Source: Hyaloperonospora brassicae
Taxonomy: Eukaryota > Oomycota > Peronosporomycetes > Peronosporales > Peronosporaceae
DNA: 64,000 nt
Assembly (NCBI GenBank): GCA_947650285.1
Contig: CANTFL010001418.1
Span: 52,758 to 116,757, forward strand
Reading direction: 5' to 3'
Shown here: positions 1 through 11,353 of the stretch, in pieces
Layout of the letters: the number at the start of each line of letters is the position of its first letter
Numbering within the stretch: position 1 is the first letter of the stretch
The notes under the pieces: model-generated
Told to the model about the DNA's origin: nothing
The model's database searches: none
What the model saw: only the letters and a program-made list of their open reading frames with translations
Made by a program: the position numbers and the translations under genes

Positions 1-314
1 GCCGCCAGTACGCTCTGTTGGGCTCATAACCTGTTCGAAGAATGTGTTCGTCGTTGCACTCGTGAAAGGTAGGTAGAATTAAAAGTAAAATGTATTTGCA
101 TTAATCCTTCTCTCTTGACAATGCTACAATATGTACTTTCAACGGCACTGCAACTTGACCTGGTCAAGTTACAGATGGCGTGCGTCCAGTACGCACATCC
201 CGCATGCTGGTCCCACATGTCGACCGTCTCTCCTGGTCCCATTCCCCAACATCTTGGTCGTCCTACGTGGCGTCCGTCTCTCTCCGTCCCATCTGTCAAG
301 TTGTCGTAATAACA
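1..314 (-). mobile_element. Copia LTR and primer-binding site at window edge
   Basis: Bases 20-31 read, on the minus strand, GGTTATGAGCCC, the same string that directly follows the 5' LTR of the complete Copia element at 45869-50963. It is therefore the primer-binding site of a second, leftward-transcribed Copia whose body lies off the window. The LTR begins (plus-strand view) with TGTTCG at 32. Its other end is probably the AACA at 311-314, giving the usual TG...CA type termini, but AACA-like ends also occur near 348 and no target duplication can be checked. The LTR resembles the 45869 LTR only weakly. Confidence 0.5.
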
Positions 315-2574
315 ACCAATCAGGTGGATTTGTACCTTACCTGTAACAGGTCTTGAAGGTTCGTTTCAACGCTTGATAACCTGTGAGAAGTAATGCCTTT
401 TAGCATCGGGGGTGAGAAGCCCTTGAACGCTCCTGACTAAGTAATCCAACTGCGGCGCTTGTGCAGATGTAGCGTAGTCTGTGACGTCGGGTGGCCAAAC
501 AATCCAGCCCGGAAGAGACGACGCATGTCCTTGGAAGCAAATCGAAATATGTTTAATATTAAATTGATCAAACCCAACAGCCATATCCCTATCCACCATA
601 TCTTAGACATCGCATGTCACGTGTCGCTCTTTTCAGAAGGTCGCACCCTTGTACTTGCGTGGCATACACCTGATGTACTTGTCCGATCCCAATCGCATTT
701 CTGGTCGCAGATCGTATAGTGTAACCCACACTAGCTTGATCGTGATCACATATCCGATTAATGATCAAGATCTCGATCACCTTCTTGATCGCCATCGTAA
801 TCGTCTTCTTGACAGGATCTAGACTCCCTCACTTGTACCCTTCGTCCGTCATACTTTCATCCAATGCCGCGGGTCCTATCATTTCTGGTATGATATCTAG
901 TTCTGTCTAACACTTTAGTGAACGTGATCCGACCAGGTAAGGGATCGGCACTGCCAACCGCTTGCTAATTTGGATATAACGGGAACGCGATCTGTTCTCG
1001 TATTGAGAATCGCATTTAACGCTTCTTTACAACAGTCACGCTAGTAAATTTGATTTTTTGTATCAGATGCGAATAGAGATACAGTAGTTGTAAGAGTGGA
1101 GTATTACGATGATACAAGTAAATAGTGAATTTCTGTCGGTCCATTTCGTGCCTGTAGCGCAGTATACAAAACCTTGATGTGGATTATTTCTTTGTACTCA
1201 ATTTGTCTACATTTGCTGCTCATCATCACGTTGTAGAAGGTCTTTAAAGTAATAGGCGCTGCGAATTGTAAAGGGCCCGCGTCATACCTCTCACACTATA
1301 GTCTAACCTCCACTGACAACAATGAAGATGGCTTATTTGAAGCCATTCGTACGCAAAAGCGCCAAGAAAATTGAGGACTAGAGAACACTTCAATTGAATG
1401 GAAGATAGGAGTGTGAAGCGAGAAGTGGATTCGCATTAACTAGACACATCGTCGGACCTTCTATAATTAAATCTGGAAGCAAACAGAATGATAACTATTA
1501 GCAAACTACCTACTGTACCTATCAGCTCACCAACCTATCCGATCGGGCGTTTATGCTTTATTGTCTGATACAGTGACCCATGTCAACGGGAGTCCTCACG
1601 TATTCTAACAACGGTTACATGTTACCTACACCAGTGACAATATAAGTAGGCGCCGCAAAACAACACTTACACGTGTTTAAAAGGAAACAAGCGGATTCAC
1701 ATAAATAGGTCAGTCTAAGGTAAAGAGGAAGTTGTCTTTCATGGTGCAGCGTCGTTTTCAAATATGGTCATACTTTTTTTTGAATTTTAGTCCACCGCTT
1801 TTATTTAATTCTTGCTAAAAACCTATAATAACAATGGCCTTTTGCAAGACTGTCAATATCTGAATGCAATAAATGGTTCGTGTCAATCGTTGATTGGACA
1901 TTCTAAAAAATTAATCGCAGGCTACATCCAAAAATGAGCACAAGTCGTTGTTTTAACTTATATTTTGTTATATTCAAAATCCAAAACGCATGAGACAACA
2001 TTGACATTGATATTGATTTTAACCTTCGCTGCATATTTCAAAAAAATGGCAGATACTGCTGAATATTTCACACTAAGAATGTTCTGATCAAAAAAGGATT
2101 GACCTTTTATAACTGTTAGTTAATGAGAATGATGCAGCCCGTTAGACAATGATGTCAACAAGGTATTACATGCGTATAATCTGCAAAAATTACGGCAAAA
2201 GATTTGGCGCCAATGACTCGTCAGAATTGCTTAAATTATTGTTAAGCGCTTCGACATTCGAATGGGTACGACAAGAATTGAGGGGCAGAGCCATCGATCG
2301 GTTTGTCCAATATTCATCTAAATAAAACCCATCGATCGTAAATCTTGTGTTACATGGCGATCATTTTCTTCGATTATAATTTGGCAGCATCAAATTTTAA
2401 ATACAGAAACCGGGTAAAAAAAATGACGAAAAAGAAGATGCTTATGAGCGCAAGAATGATCGACCAGTAATTATGGCGAGCTTTTCACATTAAAATTTTG
2501 GTCCACATAAATGGCTCTCACAAAAGGTAAGACGAAGATTGTTGTCAGTCACCAAACGAACCCTCTCCCCTTCG
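315..2574. other. Intergenic region, no gene recognised
   Basis: Only short overlapping ORFs without recognisable content occur here. An ATG at 2511 opens a 30-codon upstream ORF that ends at 2600 and overlaps the transporter start at 2575 in another frame. It could dampen translation if the transcript begins upstream of it. No repeat with clear termini was found. Confidence 0.5.
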
Positions 2575-4662
2575 ATGCTGCTCCATGGACGCCGACCTAA
2601 TTATCTCCGTAGCGTGCGACGTCTCGCGAGTCTGCACTATACGCGCACCCCCTTGACGCACAAGCCCTTAAAATTCGAACGCTATCGCACTGCGTCATTT
2701 GTGCACCCAGCACTGCAGTACAACGTGCTGACCTTTTGTTCCTCCGCGCTGAGCGAGCAGCATGACCGTGTAAAGACGACAGCAGGATCTACACCAGCCG
2801 TTGTATCAAGCGATGCTGGACTGAGTCGGCCCCCCGATACGGCCAAGGAGATCCTCAGGTTTCTAATGGATCATGTGTGGCCCAAAGACGACTCCAAAGA
2901 AGCTAAGGAGATCAAGCGAAAGGTGCTCATCTCGGCCGGTCTCGTGGTAGCGTCCAAGGCACTAACGATCCAAGTGCCCTTCATCTTCAAACAGCTGGTA
3001 GATGGTATGGGCGATCTGTCTAGTATTGGAGCTGGATCCCCCGAGGTGGCGGTGCCGCTGGCCATGGTCCTCGGCTACGGCATTGCAAAATTCAGTGCCA
3101 GTGCATCGTCAGAGCTGGCCAATGCCGTATTTGCGACAGTGGCTCAAAACACCATCCGAACAGTTGCCGTGCGAGTTCTTAGGCACCTGCACAGCATGGA
3201 TCTCAAGTTCCACTTGGATCGGCAAACAGGCGCGCTATCCCGCATCATCGATCGTGGGTCTCGATCAATTGATTTTGTGCTACGCGCTATGGCGTTTCGT
3301 GTGGTGCCAACGGTGCTGGAAATCGGATTGGTAAGCGCCATTATGGCGACAAGCTTCGGGATGCCATACGCGGGTGTCACGCTGGGTACGCTTACTGCGT
3401 ACACGACATTTACGGTGCTTGTCACGCGGTGGCGTGATGAGATCCGTCGTGAGATGAATCTACTGGAGAATGAAGCTGGTGCGAAAGTGATTGATTCGCT
3501 GATGAATTACGAGACGGTCAAGTATTTCAACAATGAAGCACATGAGATCGAGCGCTACGACGACTCACTTAAAGGTTATCAGAAAGCGGCACTCAAAACG
3601 CAGACGTCGCTGGCGATGCTGAACGCTGGACAGAACGGGATCTTCGGCGTTGGTCTCACTGCCATTATGTACATGGCATGTGAAGGAATTGCTGCTGGCA
3701 CGCTCACTGTTGGTGATTTGGTACTTGTTAATGGGCTGTTGTTCCAGCTGTCCATTCCTCTTACCTTCATCGGTAGCATTTACCGCGAAGTGCGGCAATC
3801 AGTCACAGACATGGAGTCCATGTTCCGGCTGGGCGCTGAAATGCCAGTCATTACGGATTCGGACGAGAACCTCAGCTTGACTGGCAAAGAGCCCAAATCG
3901 ATTGAATTTCGCGACGTGAGTTTTGGATACCGCTCGGAACTCCCCATTTTGCAGAATACATCGTTTAAAGTCGATGCTGGCAAACGCGTTGCTATCGTCG
4001 GCACAAGTGGTTCGGGGAAGTCTACAGTGCTCCGGTTGCTGTATCGCTTTTATGATCCCCAAAACGGCACAATTCTTATCGATGGAAAGGACATTCGACA
4101 GTTGAGACTGGAGGAGCTTCGACAAGCGATTGCCGTCGTCCCACAAGATACGGTTTTGTTCAACGACACGATCTTCTATAACATTAACTACGGTCGCCTT
4201 GGTGCGAGTCCTAAGGAAGTGATGCAAGCTGCCCGTATTTCCCAGATCCACCGCTCGATCGAGACATTTCCGGACGGATACAACACGCGTGTCGGTGAGC
4301 GTGGGCTAAAGCTCTCCGGTGGCGAAAAGCAGCGGGTATCGATCGCGCGTGCGATGCTGAAGGACGCGCCTATATTGTTGTTTGATGAGGCTACAAGCGC
4401 CCTCGACTCGGAGACAGAGTCGGAGATTGTCCGTGAGTTTGCATCGATTGGGACAAACCGCACGTCGCTGATCGTTGCGCATCGTCTGTCGACGATTCAA
4501 GACGTGGACGAGATCATTGTGTTTGACAATGGGTGCGTGATCCAGCAAGGCCCTCACGATGAATTGCTGCGCGATGTCAACGGAAAGTACGCTGACATGT
4601 GGGCTCGTCAGAACCACCACGTGCTGGGCCTGCGAGAGGCGGGCGACAACGAGAGCAGCTAA
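2575..4662 (+). CDS. ATM1: ATM1-type mitochondrial half-ABC transporter
   Basis: Half-size ABC exporter, 695 aa from the first in-frame ATG at 2575; the open frame reaches back to 2539 but only through a TTG. The order is: an Arg-rich, Ser/Thr-containing N-terminus typical of a mitochondrial presequence (about residues 1-50), a six-helix transmembrane domain (about 115-415), then a nucleotide-binding domain. That domain has Walker [10 protein letters not shown] (476-484), Q-loop Gln524, signature LSGGE (580-584), Walker B ILLFDE (600-605) and H-loop His636. The transmembrane motif [11 protein letters not shown] and the overall layout match the ABCB7/ATM1 family. Family members sit in the mitochondrial inner membrane and export a glutathione-linked sulfur compound needed for cytosolic iron-sulfur assembly. 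The gene appears intronless and complete. HMT1-like half-transporters are the main alternative, but those carry extra N-terminal helices that are absent here. Confidence 0.9.
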   Translation: MLLHGRRPNYLRSVRRLASLHYTRTPLTHKPLKFERYRTASFVHPALQYNVLTFCSSALSEQHDRVKTTAGSTPAVVSSDAGLSRPPDTAKEILRFLMDHVWPKDDSKEAKEIKRKVLISAGLVVASKALTIQVPFIFKQLVDGMGDLSSIGAGSPEVAVPLAMVLGYGIAKFSASASSELANAVFATVAQNTIRTVAVRVLRHLHSMDLKFHLDRQTGALSRIIDRGSRSIDFVLRAMAFRVVPTVLEIGLVSAIMATSFGMPYAGVTLGTLTAYTTFTVLVTRWRDEIRREMNLLENEAGAKVIDSLMNYETVKYFNNEAHEIERYDDSLKGYQKAALKTQTSLAMLNAGQNGIFGVGLTAIMYMACEGIAAGTLTVGDLVLVNGLLFQLSIPLTFIGSIYREVRQSVTDMESMFRLGAEMPVITDSDENLSLTGKEPKSIEFRDVSFGYRSELPILQNTSFKVDAGKRVAIVGTSGSGKSTVLRLLYRFYDPQNGTILIDGKDIRQLRLEELRQAIAVVPQDTVLFNDTIFYNINYGRLGASPKEVMQAARISQIHRSIETFPDGYNTRVGERGLKLSGGEKQRVSIARAMLKDAPILLFDEATSALDSETESEIVREFASIGTNRTSLIVAHRLSTIQDVDEIIVFDNGCVIQQGPHDELLRDVNGKYADMWARQNHHVLGLREAGDNESS

Positions 4663-4807
4663 GTGAAGAGATAAACGTAGATAAACGAAGATCCCTATGG
4701 CCGTTGATGACATGTGGTCCACGCTATTGCCCATAACATCCTCTGTGATTTGGGTCATTTCACCGAAGTAGCGAAACCAACGTCGCAGGTTGGGCTTCGT
4801 CTCGTCC

Positions 4808-6388
4808 ATGGAGACACTGCCCCCGTCTCCTCCCTCGCATAGCAGTGCCTCCAGCTTGAGCCCCAACTCGCTCAACTCTGGCGGTGACGAGCAGCTCGGC
4901 CTAGCGCAGCATCCCCTCGTGCCCTCGCTACCCCCTCCTCCGCCAGACTGTCCTGCACCAGACATGACTCCACCGCCTCCACCTGGTCCCCCCTCGTCTC
5001 CTCCCTTTGCTAAACCGAAACCAGAGACCAATCCTATGAAATGCCGTGCGGACAACAGTGGGACATACGAGGAGAGGCTTGAGCCGAAAGAGACGTCGGA
5101 CTCGTTACTAGAGAGTCCGAAAAAGCCGTTGGGAACGACTCGACGCCAATCGTTTCCAGTGAAGCAGCGACGCGATAATTTCTTTGTGGCCGAATGTGTA
5201 CAAGACAACCAAGAATCGCAAGAGGAAGGAGAAGACGGGGACGCGCACGCATGTTCAGATGCGTCCGACGTGTTTGAAGACGACGTGGAGGCTATCTTGT
5301 TTGCTGAAGAGGAGGAGGATCGACGGAATGGGTTTATGAATTGCCTGATTGAAACGCATTTGGATAGTGCCGAATATCTGTACCCGGCGTATCTCGTTAA
5401 GCTGGCGGCGCAATTTACGGAGCAAAGCGCACTGGGGAAGGACCCTGAGGAATTTGTTTATTGCAATAATCTGTTGGTACGTTGTGAGCGGCTGAGTGAT
5501 TTATATAAGGAGAGATTCACGAGGAGACTGATACTTTTTGAGAATTGCAGATCAATCCGAGTCAGCTGGATGTATTGGACACTCTGACTGCTACATCGGA
5601 ACGAGAGAGGTGGGCACAAATGCGGACAGCTACTGCATTGAAGAAGAAAGTGAGCGAGAAGAAAAGACGCCGAAGCACGTGAGTTGAACTGCGTAAGGGT
5701 CCATATTTGTCTTGCAAAATTCAGCAAGTGACGGTTCCCAGATTTTGCTTTCAGACTGGTTGAAGAAGCACTGGAAACGAAGAAGATCAAAGCGTCTAAA
5801 GGCGCCATAGAAGCTTCAGCGAGGACAGAAGTGGTTTCTGGTAGCAAACTGTTGCGAAAGCGCAGTCGTAAAAAGTCCACTGTATCAAGGATATCAGTAC
5901 CGCTTGCTTCACCGGATATTCCAGATGCTCCAAAAGATAGCAGCAAGAGTGAAAAAAGAGAGCCTTTGTCAACGCATTCGATGCACAGGAACGGAGAAGT
6001 GACCGGTAAGTTTGCTGCTAGTATGGCCACTACAGAGAAAATGTTGACAAACAGTGGCCGTGTGGATCTTGGTGCAGCTGGTGCATCAGCGGCGACCGCA
6101 AATTGTCGGGCGTCGGTCTCAAAGTCTGCGAAGTCGAAGCAAAAACGGGTCAAGTTGGAACCAGCGAGTGCTCGCAGACACGTCAAGGATGTCGGGTTGC
6201 AAGCTGGGAGTAGGGAAAAGTGCCTTGGAACGGACGCAGATCGTGGCGACGAAAGCTCCTCGTCGTCGTCCTCCACGTCATCATCTACCTCGTCGTCGTC
6301 ATCTTTTGCCTCGTCTTCATCGTCGTCCGTGGCCTCGTCCCTTTTGATTGTTGAAACCTCGTCGGACGATGATACAGGAGGTGTGTAG
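4808..6388 (+). CDS. Spliced low-complexity protein, unknown function
   Basis: Three-exon model: 4808-5476, 5551-5678 and 5755-6388, 476 aa. Intron 1 (5477-5550, 74 nt) runs GTACGT...TTGCAG and intron 2 (5679-5754, 76 nt) GTGAGT...TTTCAG. Both keep the frame, and translation across intron 1 continues smoothly into INPSQLDVLDTL. The start is the first ATG in the open frame; a TTG at 4790 was not used. The N-terminus is Pro/Ser-rich with poly-Pro runs. The middle is acidic and followed by a helical segment around LIETHLDSAEYLYPAYLVKLAAQF. Exon 2 is basic, with a KKKVSEKKRRR-like cluster that could act as a nuclear signal. The C-terminus is a long Ser tract ending in acidic residues. I recognise no domain. 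It lies 145 bp downstream of the transporter stop on the same strand. Confidence 0.7.
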
Positions 6389-7067
6389 GTTCGGATACAC
6401 CTTATGCCTAGGACAAACATTTTCGTTTGAAGTCTTGCCTTGCTTGGACCTGCTACAACCAAGTCCGAGCTCCCTGTATTTCTCCTTTACTATTCGTGTT
6501 ATACGTTACGTCCCTTCCGTGCGCCACGTGCTTCTCCGTCCAGATATTCGCCGACGTCGTTCTTTACTCACATAATTGATCCAGCACATTAGCTTGAGGT
6601 AGAAACCGAGCGAAGCGCGGCAATCGCAAGAATAGTAAGAAAAACCCGGTTGATGACGGAGTTACCAATAGTCTTTTCATAGGAGAATGAGTTCAGGTGA
6701 TAATATCACTTTTCGCGGTCGGCACTTTTCGGCACCTACGTGAAAAAACCTCTATTTACAGGCGCTCTCCTATAAAGACAGCAGTGAATCTTCCGGCTAC
6801 GTACCAAGGCAAATAGCGTGACGCTATATGCGCGTGACAGAGACAATGCATCGCGCAGAAGTTGTCCGTTAGCACCGAGGCCCCGGCCCTGACTGGCCAC
6901 ACATATCTTCAGCAATTTTAAGCTGACATTGCATTAGTATCTTCACTTTTTTCGAATTCGGCGTGGAGGCAGTGTAAAGTGCAGCTGAAAGTTTCACCAA
7001 GGATCAGGTCTACAGCAAAGTCGAGCTTGGCTGTTGTTTCTTTATCTTCTCGCTCTTACTGATGTTG
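6389..7067. other. Intergenic, nothing recognised
   Basis: This is the downstream flank of the spliced gene. No ORF of interest, no clear terminal repeat and no RNA gene was seen. Confidence 0.5.
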
Positions 7068-7531
7068 TGTAACGAGGTGAGTCCGTTACATAAAACTGAT
7101 ACGAATGTATCATTTTTTTATTATTATCTATTTAGAATATATATTCAATTAACATTACCAGAAAAGAGGTAATGTTGGCAGAATATTACTCCCGAGGGTA
7201 ATATTCGTGGTTGCTCCACGTCTTGGTAGATGTACACGGTACATCAACCGAAGTAACCATCAATCACTGCTAGATGCGCGTAATGGTGGCGAGCAAGAAC
7301 CCCACAAAGGAGATTGTAGTTTGATTAAGTTAATTCAAGACAAAAGATGGTTTATTCAAGAAACATTACTATATTTAATACTGGTCTACTTTCCCCTCAG
7401 ACAGAGCTTTCTAGTTATGTTTACTTTTCGCGCTTCGTCACGCCACGTGACCGTGACGTCGGGGTACACAGGCTTGTGGTCTTATAACACAAGGCCTTGT
7501 CAGTCATCTGATAAGAGCGTGCCCCGTTACA
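7068..7531 (+). repeat. Diverged Gypsy LTR, probably solo
   Basis: Begins TGTAACGAGG with a close inverted partner (TCCGTTACA) and ends GTGCCCCGTTACA, the termini of the Gypsy LTRs in this window. About 464 bp. The interior carries hairpins unlike those of the other copies: CATTACC/GGTAATG, GAATATTAC/GTAATATTC and a 12-bp palindrome around ACAAGGCCTTGT. No matching 5-bp target duplication is visible (TGTTG on the left, TTCGA on the right), so the element is old or the ends were rearranged. Confidence 0.65.
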
Positions 7532-7947
7532 TTCGATTCATAGATGGTATATCGCACTTGGGTCACACAATGTTTAAAAGATAATTATCAAGAAAGTCTC
7601 GTCGGAAGATCAAAGATATACACTTGTCTTTGCAAACCAGGAAACGAGATGTACACTACTAAAATTAAATCGCGAAGAGATCGATCGGGACGACCCGTGT
7701 TCTTTTAAATTTTTCCCTAGTGTCTTCGTCTTCTGATCCAGGACACTACGAATCAATGGAGAATGAGGACTCAATAAGTTCACGTCTGACAACGCATCTG
7801 CGTAAAAATTTCTTTCACACGGCGTAGTTTGAACAAAGAAGAGCATTCTGCAACGACAGATGGCCTCTTTGTCAATTTGTTAGCGAGCCAGCACGTCATT
7901 CGGTGTAAAAATGCGCACTTTCGGAAATTTTCGAAAACAAGGATAAT
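7532..7947. other. Spacer between two LTRs
   Basis: No gene is supported. Only short overlapping frames without recognisable content are present. Confidence 0.4.
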
Positions 7948-8340
7948 TTTAACGGGGCAGCCCGTTACATGGAAATTGTCATTTAGAAGATAATGACAAT
8001 AAAGAATATTATGTTGAATATTCTTTTAACAATATCACCAATGGTGGTGATATTGAAGAGTCGACCAAAGGGTCTGTTCATTGGTTGATATCTTGACGAT
8101 ATCAACCCACCAATCGCCGCAAGACGCGCGCAATGAGTGGTGAGTAGACGTCGTCATACATTCAATTAAATTAGTATAATTAAGTCAGGTCAAACAGAGA
8201 GACAAAAACAACAGACTGAATTATATTAATATAACAGTTTTATTTTTCCCTTATCTACGCTTCCTCGTTTGCCTCGTGTACGTCTGTCGGGCGCACCAAA
8301 ACCCTTGCGTTAAGTTCACGCAAGGGTGTGCCCCGTTACA
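7948..8340 (+). repeat. Solo Gypsy LTR with target duplication ATAAT
   Basis: A 393-bp LTR closely related to those of element 1, including the hairpins CAATATCACC/GGTGATATTG and TTGATATC/GATATCAA (both slightly altered). It ends in CCCCGTTACA, and its first bases are mutated (TTTAACGGGG for TGTAACGGGG). Direct flanks are ATAAT at 7943-7947 and ATAAT at 8341-8345, a perfect 5-bp target duplication. No internal sequence remains, as expected after LTR-LTR recombination. Confidence 0.85.
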
Positions 8341-10919
8341 ATAATAGTATAACAGGAAGATTAGATAATCAATTAGACAGTGGACACGAAACTTGATGTA
8401 AGCATATCGCATAGCTAGTAAGGCCTATTGTTTGTCAAAAAGATCTCTTTGAGGAATAAATTTGTCGTTACCTTTTCTCACGAACCTGGAACGCTCATAA
8501 TCAATTATGTCCATAGACACATAACGATCCAAAAATCACTGGCACTTTACGCAATATAAGTTGGCACTATTCGTAGAGCTAAATTTATAGTGATGTGAAT
8601 GTCAGTTTTTTATTTATATTCGAAGGTGTATTTAAGAACGAAACGCTAAGAACACGTAGCGTCTTTCCCAATATAGAAGATGTGGTAACACAGTTAAAAT
8701 ATAATTTTGGGAATAATCAATCGTGACAACTTTTGTCGCCTAATGTTGTCTGATTGGCTGACGTGTCGCACGAAAGGATGAAGAAGATATCAATGATGGC
8801 AAAATAAAGACATGATCGATAGGAATGTACTTGAAGTGAGCCTCGCATTTGGAAGGAATCGTACATCTGGATTGAACTAATGAAACGATCGCGCTCTCTC
8901 CTATTTATGCATAGATTGGACTAAACCGGATCCATAGGGCTCCAACAAGTGAAATACCAAAAATCGGGAGTGTTTTCGCATTTTCTGCCTAAAAATTTTA
9001 AGTTCGGTAGAATAGATGTGATAACGAAGATTATGCAATCGTTATAAGAATCCACGTGACCCGATTATATCCGCTATCTTGCGTTATATGATCGATACCA
9101 TCATAAGACGCCATGAGATTTAACTGCAGTTCGAGGTTAAAAAATCTTGATTGATTTTGAGAAATCCAACGCGAAATCAGAATCGATGTATTTGGTGCGA
9201 ACCACATAGACATCATCTGATCATTAGACATGTACGACACGTGATATAAGATTTTGACCTAGATATAGATATAATGGTAGGTCCATCAAGTTTGGTGATT
9301 AACATCAACGATGCTAAATTTTTAAAAAGGATACGAGTCGGATCTCCTCGGGTAAGAATTTCTTGGCTATTCAACGTGGCAAGACATTTTACTCCTGCTT
9401 ATGAAGAACCTTCGATGAAATTTTAACCAACCGTACTAAAACACTCACGATATTTTTGCATATTTAATTTGCTGTCTGACGCAGTAGCCTTAGGTGGACC
9501 AAATACAAAATCACGAGGCGGAGCGAGTAGCTAGTAGGCAAGCAGATTAAGTAGTATCATTTTTTAATGTTGGAAAAGCTGTTCTCTTTCAGATCAGAGG
9601 TCCCTTTTCAAGTAGTTCATAGAATCAAAGAAATCGAGTAAAGATGTCCGCTCAATTGTCCCTCTGTCCTATTTCAAGCTTCGATTAATTTGGCATCGAC
9701 TCGAGTTTACAAATAAGGGGCGCAACTTTCCCTGCGAATCAGTTCACAAGGTCAATAAATTGATGTACACAACATCAGTTCAACCCTTTAGATAGCAACC
9801 GTCCTGACGACAGTTGATAGTCGTTATCGTATCAGCCATTGTTCGAATTCCACTCTGCCAAAAATATAAGTTGCATTCTTACAGCAAAATGTGTACTTGT
9901 ATTAAAATGATACTTGTCGAGTCGATTTAGATCGGAATTCTGGAACGAACACAACCCCATATGTAGTATTTTCATTGTATATGGCGAGCCCATTTTAACT
10001 TACCGATTTACACTAAACAATAATTGTAAGGCATAGGATTATTCAAACTTCATTTATATTGATTGTGATGTGCATGGCTCTGTTGAAACGATAATAGTAA
10101 GCGAGATGCACTTTATTAGGGCTGAGAGAGCACTTAACGAGGTTTTAAACAATAATGCCATTGACGTGGTGTAACGAATGCGTTTGTGAAGCGGGAATAT
10201 ACATAGGATAATATGCGACATAATATAGCTCGGACGTTGTTTTTCCTCTGGCATCACAAGCCACACTCGGCGCACATGACGGGGTAATAACCACTGTCAA
10301 TTCATCATATTTGGTCAAAAAAGTAATGGCATGAAGTAATCGGTTAAATGCTTGGCAATTTCCACAAACATTTTCGGACTCGTATTTCGATGCCATGTCG
10401 CTTGGATAGATCGGCGTCTACACAGTTATAGTGGAATTTAATTTTAACATAACGCGGCTAAAATAGGCCGTTCTCCATTGTATTATGTAAGCAGACGACT
10501 GGACTCAATGTAACGAAACAATATCGCGCGTATACCTCGGTTCTCGGCGACCTATTAATAAATCTTTAGTCCCCTGAAGTTTAGTGACCGGTATCGGCCA
10601 CTGCCGGATCCATCAAATAAGCCATCGTTGTTCTCACGAACGGTATCTGAGACCAGATTTCGATAAACAGGCAATTACTCGAACACTGCGCCGCAATGTT
10701 TCTCGTCCGCTCAGCCATAATTTAGCGCTTGCCAAACTCGGTAAGTCCTCTGAATTGGGATGTCTTAAGTCAAAACAAGTGGGCTCTTTGTTGATCGAAA
10801 ACATTTAATTAATCGAGCAAACCTTCGGGTCGGACGCAGAAAATACCGCTAGTTGAGCTAAAAAGTATGGATCTCGTTTGCGTTAAGAATATGCCATGAC
10901 TTAAAGAAGAAGCTTATAT
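8341..10919. other. AT-rich intergenic region, no gene recognised
   Basis: Small ORFs under 85 codons on both strands show no domain, signal peptide or splice pattern that convinced me. No terminal repeats were found. Confidence 0.5.
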
Positions 10920-11309
10920 TGTAACGGGGCAGCCCGTTACATGAAATTGTCACTTTAAGGAAAGTGACAATAAAGAATATAAAGATGGATATTCTTTAAA
11001 CAATATCACCAAAGTGGTGATATTGAAGGGTCGACCAAAGGGTCTGTTCATTGGTTGATATCGTGATGATATCAACCCACCAATCGCCGCAAGACGCGCG
11101 CAATGAGTGGTGACGAGACGTCACCATACATGCAGTTATATTAGTATAATTGAATTAAGTCAAACGAAGAGACAGTAGTTTAAAGACTTAATTTATTAAT
11201 ATAACAGTTCTACTTTTACCTTAGCTACGCTTCCTCGCTTGCCTTGTGTACGTCCGTCAGGGCACCTAAATCCCTTCCGTTAAGTTACGCAAGGGTGTGC
11301 CCCGTTACA
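10920..11309 (+). repeat. 5' LTR of Gypsy element 1
   Basis: A 390-bp LTR starting TGTAACGGGGCA and ending GTGCCCCGTTACA, so its ends are inverted copies of each other. The first 22 bases form a hairpin by themselves (TGTAACGGG/CCCGTTACA, loop 4). Further perfect hairpins follow: 10946-10971 (11-bp arms), 10971-10998 (10), 11001-11025 (10), 11053-11077 (10) and 11108-11126 (8). Confidence 0.95.
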
Positions 11310-11311
11310 CC

Positions 11312-11330
11312 TGGTAGCACTTTGTAGTCC
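11312..11330 (+). promoter_or_regulatory. Putative primer-binding site
   Basis: Starts two bases after the LTR with TGGTAGCACTTTGTAGTCC. TGG would pair with a tRNA 3' CCA end. The same string follows the 5' LTR of element 2 on the minus strand. The primer tRNA was not identified. Confidence 0.6.
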
Positions 11331-11353
11331 TTCCAAGGACCACATCATCCAAC

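Noticed and set aside
2511..2600. Upstream ATG with a GTAAG splice-donor-like site as the true first exon of the transporter
   Set aside because: The nearest plausible acceptors (2612 and 2630) do not restore the transporter frame; the ATG at 2575 gives a good presequence.
4306..5208. 300-codon minus-strand ORF over the ABC gene end
   Set aside because: It overlaps the ATP-binding domain and exon 1 of the next gene. Its Gly-rich part is the complement of poly-Pro codons, and it shows no domain.
5458..6462. 334-codon minus-strand ORF with Asp/Glu runs
   Set aside because: It is the complement of the Ser tract in exon 3. The plus-strand model has two good introns that preserve the frame.
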